Shown piece by piece: positions 40,035 through 48,697 of a stretch of DNA of 64,000 bases. Positions within the stretch are counted from its first letter, which is position 1. Every line of letters begins with the position of its first letter. Source of the DNA: Nocardioides houyundeii (GTDB taxonomy: Bacteria; Actinomycetota; Actinomycetes; Propionibacteriales; Nocardioidaceae); NCBI RefSeq assembly GCF_002865585.1, contig NZ_CP025581.1, forward strand, positions 3,224,001-3,288,000, given 5' to 3'. A program made the position numbers and the translations under genes. The notes below the pieces were generated by a model. That model ran no database searches. It saw only the letters and a list, made by a program, of their open reading frames with translations, and had not been told where the DNA came from.

Positions 40035-41698
40035 TACTTCGAGCCCACCTTGCGGCGACCCGACGCCTTGCGGTCCGACGGCTTGGTGATCGGCTGGCCG
40101 GCCTCCACCATCGCCAGGCGGCGGGCGGTCCCGAAGTCGGCCAGGGCGTCGACCAGCTCGTCGACGTCCGGGTTCGGGGAGATCACGTCGACCCGCAGGC
40201 CGTGCTCCTCGGCCGTCTTCGCCGTCGCCGGCCCGATGACCGCGATCACGGTCGAGGGGTGCGGTTTGCCGGCGATGCCGACCAGGTTGCGCACGGTCGA
40301 GGATGAGGTGAACACCACGGCGTCGAACTTGCCGGTCTTGATGGCGTCGCGGGTCGGCGCCGGCGGCGGGGTGGCGCGCACCGTGCGGTACGCCGTCACG
40401 TCGTCGCACTCCCAGCCGAGGTCGACCAGGCCGGCGACCAGGGTCTCGGTGGCGATGTCGGCGCGCGGCAGGAAGACCCGGTTGATCGGGTCCAGCAGCT
40501 CGTCGTACGGCGGCCACTCGGCCAGCAGCCCGGCAGCCGACTGCTCGCCGGTTGGCACCAGGTCGGCACGCAGTCCCCACGCCGCGATGGCGTCGGCGGT
40601 CTTGTCGCCGACCGCGGCGATCTTCAGGCCCGAGAAGGCGCGGGCGTCCAGGCCGTACTCCTCGAACTTCTCGCGCACCGCCTTGACCGCGTTGACCGAG
40701 GTGAAGGCGATCCACTCGTAGCGGCCCTCCACCAGGCCCCGGACGGCCTTGTCCATCTGCAACGGGTTGCGCGGCGGCTCGACCGAGATGGTCGGCACCT
40801 CCTCGGGCACCCCGCCGAAGGCACGCAGCCGGCGCGAGACCGAGCCGGCCTGCTCCTTGGTGCGCGGCACCAGCACCCGCCAGCCGAAGAGCGGCTTGGT
40901 CTCGAACCACGACAGCGTCTCGCGCAGGTTGACCACGTCGCCCACGACGATGATCGCCGGCGGCGCGACCCGCATGGTGCGCACGTCGACGGCGACGTGC
41001 TCGAGGGTGGAGATGGTGGTGGCCTGCTCGGTGGTGGTCCCGACGCGGGTGACCGCGACCGGGGTCTGGGCCGAGCGCCCGGCAGCCATCAGCGCCTTGG
41101 CGGTCTCACCGATGGAGCCCACGCCGGAGAGCAGCACCAGGGTGCGGTCGTCGGCGTACTGGCTCCAGTCGACGGCGCCGCCGCAGGTCACCACGGCGAC
41201 CTCGCGGTGCGTCTTGTCGGTCAGCGGGATCCCGGCGTACGCCGGCACCGCCTGCACCGCGGAGACACCGGGCACGATGTCGAAGCCGATGCCTGCCTTG
41301 ACGCACGCCTGGGCCTCCTCGGGGCCGGAGGCGTAGAGGAACGGGTCGCCGGTCATCAGTCGGACCACCCGCGCCTTCTTGCCGTGGCGCACCACGACGC
41401 GGCCGCGGGAGGCGTGGGTCAGCGGCTGGCCGTCCTCGCCGAACCCGCCGTCCACGAACTCCGGGCCGACGGGGATCGCGGGAGCCGCCTCGCCCTCCTT
41501 GGGCTCGACGGGGACCGGCAGGCCGAGCACCGTGCGGACCAGCGCCTCGTGCTCGGGGGCCTCGGTGATGACCACCTCCGCCTCCTTGAGCAGCTCCACG
41601 GCACGAAGCGTGAGCAGGCCGGGGTCGCCGGGCCCACTGCCGACGAAGGAGACCCAGCCGGTGGGGATCGTCTTGGTGGGGGTGTTGCCTCGAGTCAT
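40034..41698 (-). CDS. hemD: uroporphyrinogen-III C-methyltransferase / uroporphyrinogen-III synthase fusion
   Basis: Two-domain enzyme (554 aa). Residues ~12-265 form a CobA/SUMT-type methylase ([56 protein letters not shown]), which makes precorrin-2 for sirohaem/cobalamin. Residues ~270-530 form HemD, which closes hydroxymethylbilane to uroporphyrinogen III. The GDPFLYASG segment differs from the classical GGDPFVFGRG, so methylase activity is not certain. Lies between hemC and hemB as in other actinobacteria; 4-nt overlap with hemC. Confidence 0.92.
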   Translation of the reverse strand: MTRGNTPTKTIPTGWVSFVGSGPGDPGLLTLRAVELLKEAEVVITEAPEHEALVRTVLGLPVPVEPKEGEAAPAIPVGPEFVDGGFGEDGQPLTHASRGRVVVRHGKKARVVRLMTGDPFLYASGPEEAQACVKAGIGFDIVPGVSAVQAVPAYAGIPLTDKTHREVAVVTCGGAVDWSQYADDRTLVLLSGVGSIGETAKALMAAGRSAQTPVAVTRVGTTTEQATTISTLEHVAVDVRTMRVAPPAIIVVGDVVNLRETLSWFETKPLFGWRVLVPRTKEQAGSVSRRLRAFGGVPEEVPTISVEPPRNPLQMDKAVRGLVEGRYEWIAFTSVNAVKAVREKFEEYGLDARAFSGLKIAAVGDKTADAIAAWGLRADLVPTGEQSAAGLLAEWPPYDELLDPINRVFLPRADIATETLVAGLVDLGWECDDVTAYRTVRATPPPAPTRDAIKTGKFDAVVFTSSSTVRNLVGIAGKPHPSTVIAVIGPATAKTAEEHGLRVDVISPNPDVDELVDALADFGTARRLAMVEAGQPITKPSDRKASGRRKVGSK

Positions 41699-42654
41699 GA
41701 GTGCTGCTTCCTCACTGGTGCTTCGATCAGGATCGGTGCTTCCATCAGGTCTGCGGCGCCTTCGGCGAGCATCTCGCTCCCCAGGCGGGCGCCCACGCCT
41801 CCTGCGTCTTCAGGGGGTCCGGTGCTGCTCATCCGCACGGCCACCGCCCCGTCATGGGACAGTGCGACGGCGCGGATCCAGAGCTCGTCCGCGTCGTCGC
41901 CCTCGACGACCTCGGCGAGCGCGCCGAGCGGCGCGCTGCAGCCGGCCTCGAGGGTCGCCAGCACGGCGCGCTCGGCGGTCACCGCGGCCCTGGTGCGGGG
42001 GTCGTCGAGCTGGCCGAGTGCGGCGAGCAGGTCGGTGTCGTCCGCGCGGCACTCGATGGCCAGGGCGCCCTGCCCGGGAGCGGGCAGCATCTGCAGCGGG
42101 TCGAGCACCTCGGTGGCCTCGTCCAGCCTGCCCAGTCGCGCCAGGCCGGCTCGGGCCAGCACCACGGCGTCGACCTCCCCGGAGGTCACCTTGGCGATCC
42201 GGGTGCCCACGTTGCCACGGATCCCCACGATCTCCACGCCCAGGCCCAGGGCGGCCAGCTGTGCGGCGCGCCGGGGCGATCCGGTGCCGATGACGCTGCC
42301 CGTGGGGAGCTCCCCCAGGGTCAGTCCGTCGCGGGCGACCACCACGTCACGCGGGTCCTCACGCACCGGTACGGCGACCAGGGCGATGCCCTCGGCCGGC
42401 GTGGTGGGGAGGTCCTTGAGCGAGTGCACGGCCATGTCCACCCGGCCGTCCAGCAGGGCGTCGCGCAGCGCGCTGACGAAGACGCCGGTGCCGCCCATCT
42501 GGGCCAGCGGCGACCGGTTGACGTCGCCCTCGGTGGTGACCTCGACCAGCTCGACCTCACGGCCCAGCCGGGACCGGACCATCTCGGCGACCATCCCGGA
42601 CTGGGTGGTGGCCAGGGCGGAGGCGCGGGTCCCCAGACGCACGGTGCGGCTCAC
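41695..42654 (-). CDS. hemC: hydroxymethylbilane synthase (porphobilinogen deaminase)
   Basis: Polymerises four porphobilinogens (319 aa). The dipyrromethane cofactor Cys is in LEAGCSAPLGA (~residue 246); MSRTVRLGTRASALATTQS and the conserved VHSLKDLPT and GTGSPRRAAQL segments are all present. Overlaps hemA and cobA/hemD by 4 nt each. Confidence 0.97.
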   Translation of the reverse strand: MSRTVRLGTRASALATTQSGMVAEMVRSRLGREVELVEVTTEGDVNRSPLAQMGGTGVFVSALRDALLDGRVDMAVHSLKDLPTTPAEGIALVAVPVREDPRDVVVARDGLTLGELPTGSVIGTGSPRRAAQLAALGLGVEIVGIRGNVGTRIAKVTSGEVDAVVLARAGLARLGRLDEATEVLDPLQMLPAPGQGALAIECRADDTDLLAALGQLDDPRTRAAVTAERAVLATLEAGCSAPLGALAEVVEGDDADELWIRAVALSHDGAVAVRMSSTGPPEDAGGVGARLGSEMLAEGAADLMEAPILIEAPVRKQHS

Positions 42655-43985
42655 GACACCTCACCCCCAGCCGGCTCGGTGGAGAGGTCGGAGGCGGGCA
42701 CGCCGACCCGGGTGACGGCGTCGACGGACTCGGGGTCGAGGGCGAAGAGCTCGGCCAGGGCGGTGGCGTAGGAGACCGCGCCGGTCTCGTTGGCCAGCTC
42801 CTTGACCCGCACGGTCGGCTGGTGCAGCAGCTTCTCCGCGACCCGGTGCACGGTGCGCCGCACCTCGGCACGGATCCCCGGGTCGAGGTCGGGCAGCCGG
42901 GAGCCGAGGCGCTCCATCTCCGACTCCACGACGCCGGTCGCCATGGTGCGCAGGGCGACCACGGTGGGGGTGACACTGGCCGCGTGACGAGCCGAGACGA
43001 ACGCGCTGATCTCCTGGGTGACGATCCGCCGGACGTCCGCGACGTCGCGGATCGCGTCGGAGTCGTCGAGCATCTCGGCCAGCTGGGCCAGCCCGGTGAG
43101 CTCGACGCCCGGGAGCGCGACGACGTCGGGGTCGACGTCGTGCGGCAGCGCCAGGTCGATGATGGTGAGCCGGTCGGTGCGGGCCCCGCGGGCCGCCGCC
43201 AGCATCGGGGCGGTGACCAGGATGCCGGTGGCTCCGGTGCAGGTGATGAGCACGTCGGCGTCCGCCAGGGCGAGGTCCAGCGAGGCCAGCGGCACGGCCT
43301 CGGCGCCGTGCTCGGCGGCCAGCCGCTCGGCGTTCTCCAGGGATCGGTTGGCCACGACCACCCGTCCCGCCCCCATCCGGGTGACCGTGGCGGTGGCCAG
43401 GCCAGCCATGGAACCGGCTCCGACGACGACCACCGAGGCGCCCGCGACGCCCCCGTGGGGCTCGGTGGTGCGGTGCAGCGCCGCGGTGACCAGCGAGGGC
43501 GCGGCCGAGTCGATGCCGGTCTCGGCGTGCGAGCGTTTGCCGACCCGCAGGGCCTGCTGGAAGAGCACGTTGAGAGCGGGGCCGACGGTGCCCATCTCCT
43601 GCCCCAGCCTCAGGGCCTCCCGGGCCTGACCGAGGATCTGGCCCTCGCCCACGACCATCGAGTCCAGCCCCGCGGCGACGTGGAACAGGTGCGAGACCGC
43701 GCCGTCGTCGTAGTGCACGTACAGGTGCGGCACCAGGGCGTCGGTGGACGCTCCGGCACGGTCCACCAGCAGCCGCGAGACGTCCTCGATGCTGCCGTGG
43801 AACCGGTCCACGTCGGCGTAGACCTCCAGGCGGTTGCAGGTGGAGATGACCGTCGCCTCGACGACGTGGTCGCAGCCCGCCACGTCGGCGATGAGCTTGG
43901 CCACGCCGTCGGAGTCGAGCGCGAGGCGCTCGAGCAGGGCCACCGGGGCCGACTTGTGGGAGATCCCCACGACGAGGACGCTCAT
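42651..43985 (-). CDS. hemA: glutamyl-tRNA reductase
   Basis: NADPH-dependent reduction of glutamyl-tRNA to glutamate-1-semialdehyde, the entry step of C5-pathway haem synthesis (444 aa). The catalytic Cys lies in VISTCNRLEVYADV (~residue 50), GISHKSAPVALLERL opens the protein, and the NADPH site GAGSMAGLATATV is near residue 190. The ATG at 43985 overlaps the rex stop in ATGA, coupling it to the redox regulator. Confidence 0.97.
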   Translation of the reverse strand: MSVLVVGISHKSAPVALLERLALDSDGVAKLIADVAGCDHVVEATVISTCNRLEVYADVDRFHGSIEDVSRLLVDRAGASTDALVPHLYVHYDDGAVSHLFHVAAGLDSMVVGEGQILGQAREALRLGQEMGTVGPALNVLFQQALRVGKRSHAETGIDSAAPSLVTAALHRTTEPHGGVAGASVVVVGAGSMAGLATATVTRMGAGRVVVANRSLENAERLAAEHGAEAVPLASLDLALADADVLITCTGATGILVTAPMLAAARGARTDRLTIIDLALPHDVDPDVVALPGVELTGLAQLAEMLDDSDAIRDVADVRRIVTQEISAFVSARHAASVTPTVVALRTMATGVVESEMERLGSRLPDLDPGIRAEVRRTVHRVAEKLLHQPTVRVKELANETGAVSYATALAELFALDPESVDAVTRVGVPASDLSTEPAGGEVS

Positions 43986-44725
43986 GAGGAACTCCCTTCC
44001 GCTACCAGCTCGCCGGGCAGCTCGCCGGGTAGCCCGTCAGCCACCCCGGCAGGCAGCTCTGCGCCGACTGGCGGCTGCGACTTGCGCTGTTCATGGTAGG
44101 CGAGGATCTGCAGCTCGATCGAGAGGTCGACCTTGCGCACGTCCACCCCCTCGGGCACCGAGAGCACGCTCGGCGCGAAGTTCAGGATGCTGGTGACGCC
44201 GGCTGCGACCATCCGGTCGGCGACGTCCTGGGCGGCGTGGGCCGGCGTCGCGATGACCCCGATCGCGACGCCGTTGTCGCGCACGATCCGCTCCAGGTCG
44301 TCGAAGGGACGGACCACGACACCGGCGACGGTCTCGGAGTGCCGCTGTGGGTCGGCGTCCAGCAGCGCCACGACTCGGAAGCCGCGACTGCGGAAGCCGG
44401 AGTAGTTGGCGAGGGCATGGCCCAGGTTGCCGATGCCGACGATGACGACCGGCCAGTCCTGGGTCACGCCGATCTCGCGGGCGATCTGGTAGCGCAAGTA
44501 GTCCACGTCGTAGCCCACGCCGCGGGTGCCGTAGCTGCCCAGGTGGGAGAGGTCCTTGCGCAGCTTGGCGCTGTTCACGCCCGCCGCGGCTGCTAGCTGC
44601 TCGCTGGAGCAGGTGGCCGTTCCGGACTCCGAGAGACTCGTGAGGGCTCGGAGGTAGATCGGAAGTCGGGCCACCGTGGCCTCGGGAATGTCCCGGGCGC
44701 TCTCGGCAGACGTCCGTGCGCTCAC
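43982..44725 (-). CDS. rex: redox-sensing transcriptional repressor Rex
   Basis: Dimeric repressor that senses NADH/NAD+ (247 aa). N-terminal winged helix: IPEATVARLPIYLRAL, AGVNSAKLRKDLSHLGSYGTRG (first part is the recognition region). C-terminal Rossmann domain: PVVIVGIGNLGHALANY. NADH binding releases it from DNA. The GTG at 44725 gives the usual N-terminus; longer frames have no family match. First gene of rex-hemACDB; its own promoter carries a Rex-like site and the nuo operon has a strong one. A ~25-residue Gly/Glu/Pro tail at the C-terminus is poorly conserved. Confidence 0.96.
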   Translation of the reverse strand: MSARTSAESARDIPEATVARLPIYLRALTSLSESGTATCSSEQLAAAAGVNSAKLRKDLSHLGSYGTRGVGYDVDYLRYQIAREIGVTQDWPVVIVGIGNLGHALANYSGFRSRGFRVVALLDADPQRHSETVAGVVVRPFDDLERIVRDNGVAIGVIATPAHAAQDVADRMVAAGVTSILNFAPSVLSVPEGVDVRKVDLSIELQILAYHEQRKSQPPVGAELPAGVADGLPGELPGELVAEGSSS

Positions 44726-44793
44726 TGGCTCTTCTTTCCAGCCCACAGATCGGCCCCGGTTGATCGAGGCCTCCCAATCGGTCGGCAAATGCC

Positions 44794-44822
44794 ACCTTAG
44801 GAGTTTGTGAACGCGAGAACAA
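44794..44822 (-). promoter_or_regulatory. rex-hem operon promoter
   Basis: On the minus strand TTGTTC (-35, 44817-44822) and TAAGGT (-10, 44794-44799) are exactly 17 bp apart, ~68 nt before the rex GTG. The Rex-like palindrome covers the -35 and spacer. Confidence 0.6.
44805..44822 (-). promoter_or_regulatory. Rex operator-like site in the rex promoter
   Basis: TTGTGAA-CGCG-AGAACAA on the plus strand: one perfect half-site of TTGTGAA-N4-TTCACAA, the other matching at 4 of 7 bases (ACAA end). Overlap with the promoter implies weak autorepression, as known for Streptomyces rex-hemACD. Confidence 0.6.
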
Positions 44823-44861
44823 AATCCCTCGCAGCGTCTTGCTACCACAGGTGAGATTCGA

Positions 44862-44876
44862 CACCCCGCCGGGGTG
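44862..44876 (-). terminator. hairpin after the glutaredoxin gene
   Basis: CACCCC-GCC-GGGGTG hairpin 11 nt beyond the glutaredoxin stop on the minus strand; a reasonable terminator for the acyl-CoA ligase-glutaredoxin unit, upstream of the rex promoter. U-tract weak. Confidence 0.5.
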
Positions 44877-44887
44877 CACCTCTGGGC

Positions 44888-45142
44888 TCAGCGCGCCAGC
44901 GCCGCCCGGAGCCTCGCCTCGTCCACCCGCCAGAAGTCGTGCTGGCGACCGTCCACGAAGGTCACCGGGACCTCCTCGTCGAACCGGGCCGCCAGGGCGG
45001 GGTCCTCGTCGACGTCGACCTCCACCCAGGTGTCGCCGGTCTCGGCACAGACCCGCGCGATGACCTGCCGGGCCTCCTCGCACAGGTGGCAGCCGGCGCG
45101 GCCGTACAGCGTGACCCGGGCGGCTGACTCGCTGGCCACCAC
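44888..45142 (-). CDS. glutaredoxin-family protein
   Basis: 84-aa thioredoxin-fold protein: VTLYGRAGCHLCEEARQVI carries the C-H-L-C redox motif (positions ~18-21), followed by VEVDVDEDPALAARF and the cis-Pro EVPVTFVDGR. It fits the short GrxC/DUF836 type seen next to rex-hem clusters. The start GTG at 45142 shares a base with the acyl-CoA ligase stop (TAGTG); an adjacent GTG at 45139 is equally possible. Confidence 0.85.
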   Translation of the reverse strand: MVASESAARVTLYGRAGCHLCEEARQVIARVCAETGDTWVEVDVDEDPALAARFDEEVPVTFVDGRQHDFWRVDEARLRAALAR

Positions 45143-46755
45143 TACTCCAGCAGCCCGAGGGCGCGGCGCCGCTCGATGCCGCGCAGCCGGCCCTTCTGGA
45201 TCTTGCCGGTGGCCGTCTGCGGCAGGGTCTGCACCACCTCGATGCGGGCCGGCTGCTTGAACCGGGCCAGCTTGCGCGCCACCTGGGCGCGGACCGCGTC
45301 CTGCACCTCGCCCGGGGCTGCGTCGCCGGCCGCCACGACGTAGGCGACGACCGCCTCGCCGGTCTCCTCGTCGGAGGCTCCGATGACGGCCACCTCGGCG
45401 ACCTCGGCCACGTCGCGGATCACGTCCTCCACCTCGGAGGGATAGACGTTGAACCCCGAGACGATCACCAGCTCCCGGACCCGGTCGACCAGGAACAGGT
45501 CGCCGCGGGGGTCGAGGTAGCCCACGTCCCCGGTGGACCACCAGCCCTCCGCGTCCGGACCGCCCGAGCCGTCAGGCCAGTAGCCGCTGAAGAGGTTGGC
45601 GCCGCGGATCTGGATCTCGCCCGGGTCGTCGCCCTCCAGGTGACCGGTGTGCTCGTCGACCAGCCGCAGCTCGATGCCGGGCAGCGCCGCCCCCACCGAC
45701 CCGCTCTGCGGGTGGGTGCTGCACAGGGTGCTGGTCACCACCGGCGACGCCTCGGTCAGGCCGTACCCCTGGTGCACCGGCACCCCGGAGACCTCGGAGA
45801 ACTTGTCCATCACCTCGGCCGACAGCGGCGCGGATCCCGACAGCACCAGGCGGACCGGTCCCAACCGGTCGCGCAGGTGCTCCATGGGCAGCCAGTAGCC
45901 GAAGACCGGCGGCGCCACCGGCACCACCGAGATCGCCTCGTCGTCGATCAGGTCCAGCACCGGCTCGGGCTCGAAGCGGTCCACCAGCACCAGCTTGGCG
46001 CGGTGCCTCAGGACCCCGCCGAGCACCGCGTTGAGGCCGTAGACGTGGAAGAGCGGGAGCACACCGAGGACCACGTCGTCGCCGTGCATCATCGACGGCT
46101 CGACCGCCGCGACCTGCTCGATGTTGGCCAGCAGCGCTCGGTGCGACAGCATCGCGGCGCGGGGCCGGCCGCTGGCGCCGCTGGTGTAGAGCAAGGTCGC
46201 CAGCTTCTCCGGGTCCTGCAGCGGCGGCACCGTCCGCGCGGGCCAGGAGACGAGGTCGGCGTACGTCGTCTCGCGCTCGCCGGCGTGCTCGCCGATCACC
46301 ACCACCTGCGGGTCACGGGCCCGCTCGAGCAGCTGGTCCTCCAGCTCGCTGCCGGCCACGGGGGTGCCAGCGAGGGCGGCCCGCAGCTGCTGCACCGCCT
46401 CCCGCACGGCGCCGCTGGTGGCGGCGTCGCAGACGATCAGCCGGGACCCGGAGTCGGCGATCATCCGGAGCAGCTCGTAGGCGGTGGACCCCGGGTTCAC
46501 CGGCACCGCCACCACCTGCGCGCGGAGCACCCCCAGGTAGGTGGTCACGAACTCCAGCCGGTTGCCCAGCACGATCATCACCCGGTGCCCGGCCACCAGG
46601 CCCAGCTCCCCGAGACCGGCGGCCGCGCGCCCCACCTCGTCGTCGAGCTGGGACCAGGTCAGGCTGCGGCCACCGACCTCGACCAGCGCGAGTCGGTCGG
46701 GGGACTCGGCGGCGGCGTCGGCCACGAGGGCAGCGACGTCTGTCTGGCGCGGCAT
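45142..46755 (-). CDS. AMP-binding acyl-CoA synthetase (FadD-like)
   Basis: Adenylate-forming ligase (537 aa), probably activating a fatty acid to acyl-CoA. Visible: P-loop [18 protein letters not shown] (the usual Thr/Gly positions show slight variation: SGASGRPR), [33 protein letters not shown], and the C-terminal catalytic Lys in [13 protein letters not shown]. Chain-length preference cannot be read. Coupled to the glutaredoxin gene downstream; divergent from the HAD gene over 53 nt, with a -10-like AAGTAT 7 nt before the ATG. Confidence 0.9.
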   Translation of the reverse strand: MPRQTDVAALVADAAAESPDRLALVEVGGRSLTWSQLDDEVGRAAAGLGELGLVAGHRVMIVLGNRLEFVTTYLGVLRAQVVAVPVNPGSTAYELLRMIADSGSRLIVCDAATSGAVREAVQQLRAALAGTPVAGSELEDQLLERARDPQVVVIGEHAGERETTYADLVSWPARTVPPLQDPEKLATLLYTSGASGRPRAAMLSHRALLANIEQVAAVEPSMMHGDDVVLGVLPLFHVYGLNAVLGGVLRHRAKLVLVDRFEPEPVLDLIDDEAISVVPVAPPVFGYWLPMEHLRDRLGPVRLVLSGSAPLSAEVMDKFSEVSGVPVHQGYGLTEASPVVTSTLCSTHPQSGSVGAALPGIELRLVDEHTGHLEGDDPGEIQIRGANLFSGYWPDGSGGPDAEGWWSTGDVGYLDPRGDLFLVDRVRELVIVSGFNVYPSEVEDVIRDVAEVAEVAVIGASDEETGEAVVAYVVAAGDAAPGEVQDAVRAQVARKLARFKQPARIEVVQTLPQTATGKIQKGRLRGIERRRALGLLE

Positions 46756-46795
46756 GGGACCGATACTTCCACAACCGCCGGTCGGCGCGCCCTAC

Positions 46796-46801
46796 TACTG
46801 T
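46796..46801 (+). promoter_or_regulatory. -10 box for leaderless HAD gene
   Basis: TACTGT, 7 nt before the GTG at 46809. It overlaps an earlier in-frame GTG at 46800, which argues for the later start. Confidence 0.45.
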
Positions 46802-46808
46802 GAGACGC

Positions 46809-47705
46809 GTGACGTCTCCGGAGAAGCACCGCCGTCAGCCGGCCCGCCCCGCCGACCTGCGCCGCCGGTCCGCCCTGGCCGGGGAGGCCGCCGCCGCCTC
46901 CGCCGAGGTGGAGACGGCGCTGAGCACGCCGGCCGACCCCACCAGCGCCGCCTTCTTCGACGTCGACAACACCGTGATGCAGGGCGCCAGCATCTTCCAC
47001 CTGGCGCGCGGGCTGTACCGACGCCAGTTCTTCACCACCCGGGACATCGCCGACGCGGTGTACAAGCAGGCCTACTTCCGGATCCGGGGCGTGGAGGATC
47101 CCGAGCACATCGCTCAGACCCGCAGCTCGGCCCTGAGCTTCATCGCCGGGCACACCGTGGCCGAGCTCGAGGAGCTGGGCGAGGAGATCTTCGACGAGGC
47201 GATGGCGCACCGGATCTGGCCCGGCACCCGCGCCCTGGCCCAGATGCACCTGGACCAGGGCCAGCGGGTCTGGCTGGTGACCGCCGCCCCCATCGAGATC
47301 GCCTCGATCATCGCCCGGCGCCTGGGCCTGACCGGCGCGATGGGCACCGTCGCCGAGCACGTCGACGGCGTCTACACCGGCCAGCTGGTGGGCGACCTGC
47401 TGCACGGACCCGCCAAGGCCGAGGCGATCAAGTCCCTCGCGGCCCGGGAGGGACTCGACCTCTCGCACTGCTCGGCGTACTCCGACTCCTACAACGACCT
47501 GCCCATGCTCGGCCTGGTCGGCGACCCGGTCGCCATCAACCCGGACCCCCAGCTGCGCAGCCACGCCCGGCAGCACGGCTGGCGGGTCCGCGACTACCGC
47601 ACCGGGCGCAAGGCCGCCCGCATCGGCGTGCTCTCGGGGGCCGTCGCCGGCGCCCTCGCCGGCGGGGTCGCGGCCGGGGTCTCGGCCCGCCGGCGTCACC
47701 ACTGA
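46809..47705 (+). CDS. HAD-IB family hydrolase (SerB-like)
   Basis: 298-aa phosphatase of the HAD subfamily IB. The nucleophile motif [11 protein letters not shown] is at ~residue 55; motif II TAAPIEI, motif III Lys in [11 protein letters not shown], motif [15 protein letters not shown]. The C-terminus ends in a Gly/Ala-rich helix and RRRHH. Homologues sit beside bldN in Streptomyces; the substrate (phosphoserine-like or lipid phosphate) is unknown. I use the GTG at 46809 because of the -10 box 7 nt upstream; GTG 46800 is the alternative. Confidence 0.87.
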   Translation: MTSPEKHRRQPARPADLRRRSALAGEAAAASAEVETALSTPADPTSAAFFDVDNTVMQGASIFHLARGLYRRQFFTTRDIADAVYKQAYFRIRGVEDPEHIAQTRSSALSFIAGHTVAELEELGEEIFDEAMAHRIWPGTRALAQMHLDQGQRVWLVTAAPIEIASIIARRLGLTGAMGTVAEHVDGVYTGQLVGDLLHGPAKAEAIKSLAAREGLDLSHCSAYSDSYNDLPMLGLVGDPVAINPDPQLRSHARQHGWRVRDYRTGRKAARIGVLSGAVAGALAGGVAAGVSARRRHH

Positions 47706-47749
47706 GCCGCTCCCGCACCGACACCCTTCCCAAGGCGTCCCGCTCGTCG

Positions 47750-47755
47750 TAGCCT
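47750..47755 (+). promoter_or_regulatory. possible -10 box of the bldN-like gene
   Basis: TAGCCT, placing initiation near 47762 and leaving a ~28-nt leader with a GGGGAGG ribosome-binding site before the GTG at 47791. Confidence 0.35.
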
Positions 47756-47790
47756 GAGGCGCGTTGCATCTCTGGGGAGGGGATGGCCGG

Positions 47791-48591
47791 GTGTCCCGAG
47801 ACAACAGGTACGACGTGGCGAGTGGCCTCCATGCGCTGCGCCTGGCCGTGCTCGCGTGCCGGCCTCCGGTGCCCCACGTGGCAGCCGCTGGCGTGGGCGG
47901 TCCCTGGCCGCTGCTCTCCGAGGCCCTCGTCCCCACCGGTGACAGCAGTCCCGTCGGCCCCGCAGGCCCTGGTGGCGCTGGTGGCCCCGGGTACGGCGAC
48001 TCCTCGCTCGCCACCTCCTCCGCAGAGTCCGAGGCGGAGCGGACCAGGCTGATCGCCCTGGTCGAGCTGGCCCGTGGCGGCGACAAGGAGGCGTTCGGCC
48101 TGCTCTTCGACCACTACCACCTACGCGTGTACCGCTTCCTGCACAGCCGCACCTCCTCCACCTCGCTGGCCGAGGACCTCACCTCGGAGACCTTCTTCCG
48201 GGCCCTGCGGTCGATGAACGACTTCCGGTGGCAGGGACGCGACTTCGGTGCCTGGCTGATGACCATCGCGCGCAACCTGACCACCGACCACTACCGCGCC
48301 GGCCGGACCCGCCTCGAGGTGGCGACCGAGGACATGGGGGTCCACGACGACGCGACCGAGGGGCCGGAGCGCGAGGTGCTCGACCGGCTCACCAACGTGG
48401 CGCTCCTGGGCGCCCTTCGCGACCTCCCCGACGAGCAGCGGGACTGCCTGGTGATGCGCTTCCTCCAGGGGATGAGCATCGCCGAGACCGCGGACGTGCT
48501 CGAGCGGTCCGCCGGCGCCGTGAAGCAGCTGCAGCTGCGGGCGATCCGCAACCTCGCCAAGGCACTCCCCCCGGAGGCGCGGCAATGTTGA
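47791..48591 (+). CDS. bldN: BldN-type ECF sigma factor with N-terminal pro-region
   Basis: 266 aa. Residues ~1-80 are an N-terminal extension (YDVASGLHALRLAVLAC...), as in Streptomyces BldN, which is made as a proprotein. Region 2 (EAFGLLFDHYHLRVYRFL; SLAEDLTSETFFRALRSMND; GRDFGAWLMTIARNLTTDHYR) and region 4 (MRFLQGMSIAETADVLERSA; AVKQLQLRAIRNLAKALP) closely resemble BldN. In Streptomyces BldN drives aerial-hypha genes; its job here is unknown. The GTG at 47791 follows GGGGAGG by 10 nt. The next gene looks like its anti-sigma factor. Confidence 0.85.
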   Translation: MSRDNRYDVASGLHALRLAVLACRPPVPHVAAAGVGGPWPLLSEALVPTGDSSPVGPAGPGGAGGPGYGDSSLATSSAESEAERTRLIALVELARGGDKEAFGLLFDHYHLRVYRFLHSRTSSTSLAEDLTSETFFRALRSMNDFRWQGRDFGAWLMTIARNLTTDHYRAGRTRLEVATEDMGVHDDATEGPEREVLDRLTNVALLGALRDLPDEQRDCLVMRFLQGMSIAETADVLERSAGAVKQLQLRAIRNLAKALPPEARQC

Positions 48592-48604
48592 GGCGACGGA
48601 CGTG

Positions 48605-48633
48605 CATAACCCCGGCCTCGGCCCAGCCGTTGT
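48605..48633 (+). promoter_or_regulatory. putative sigma-BldN promoter of the rsbN-like gene
   Basis: CATAAC (48605-48610), 17 bp, CGTTGT (48628-48633). I recall sigma-BldN promoters as CGTAAC / CGTTG(A/T)-like with 16-17 bp spacing; the -35 differs at one base. It lies in the 106-nt gap between the sigma gene and rsbN, leaving a ~58-nt leader. Streptomyces rsbN is a direct BldN target. Confidence 0.55.
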
Positions 48634-48697
48634 TCCCGGTGACGACCCTTCCCGACTCGGGTCTGGACGACCCTTCGGACCACCTAGGACTAGAGCG

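Noticed and set aside
48602..48697. N-terminal extension of the RsbN-like protein from 48602
   Set aside because: It overlaps the putative BldN promoter, has no homology, and the ATG at 48698 has a proper ribosome-binding site.
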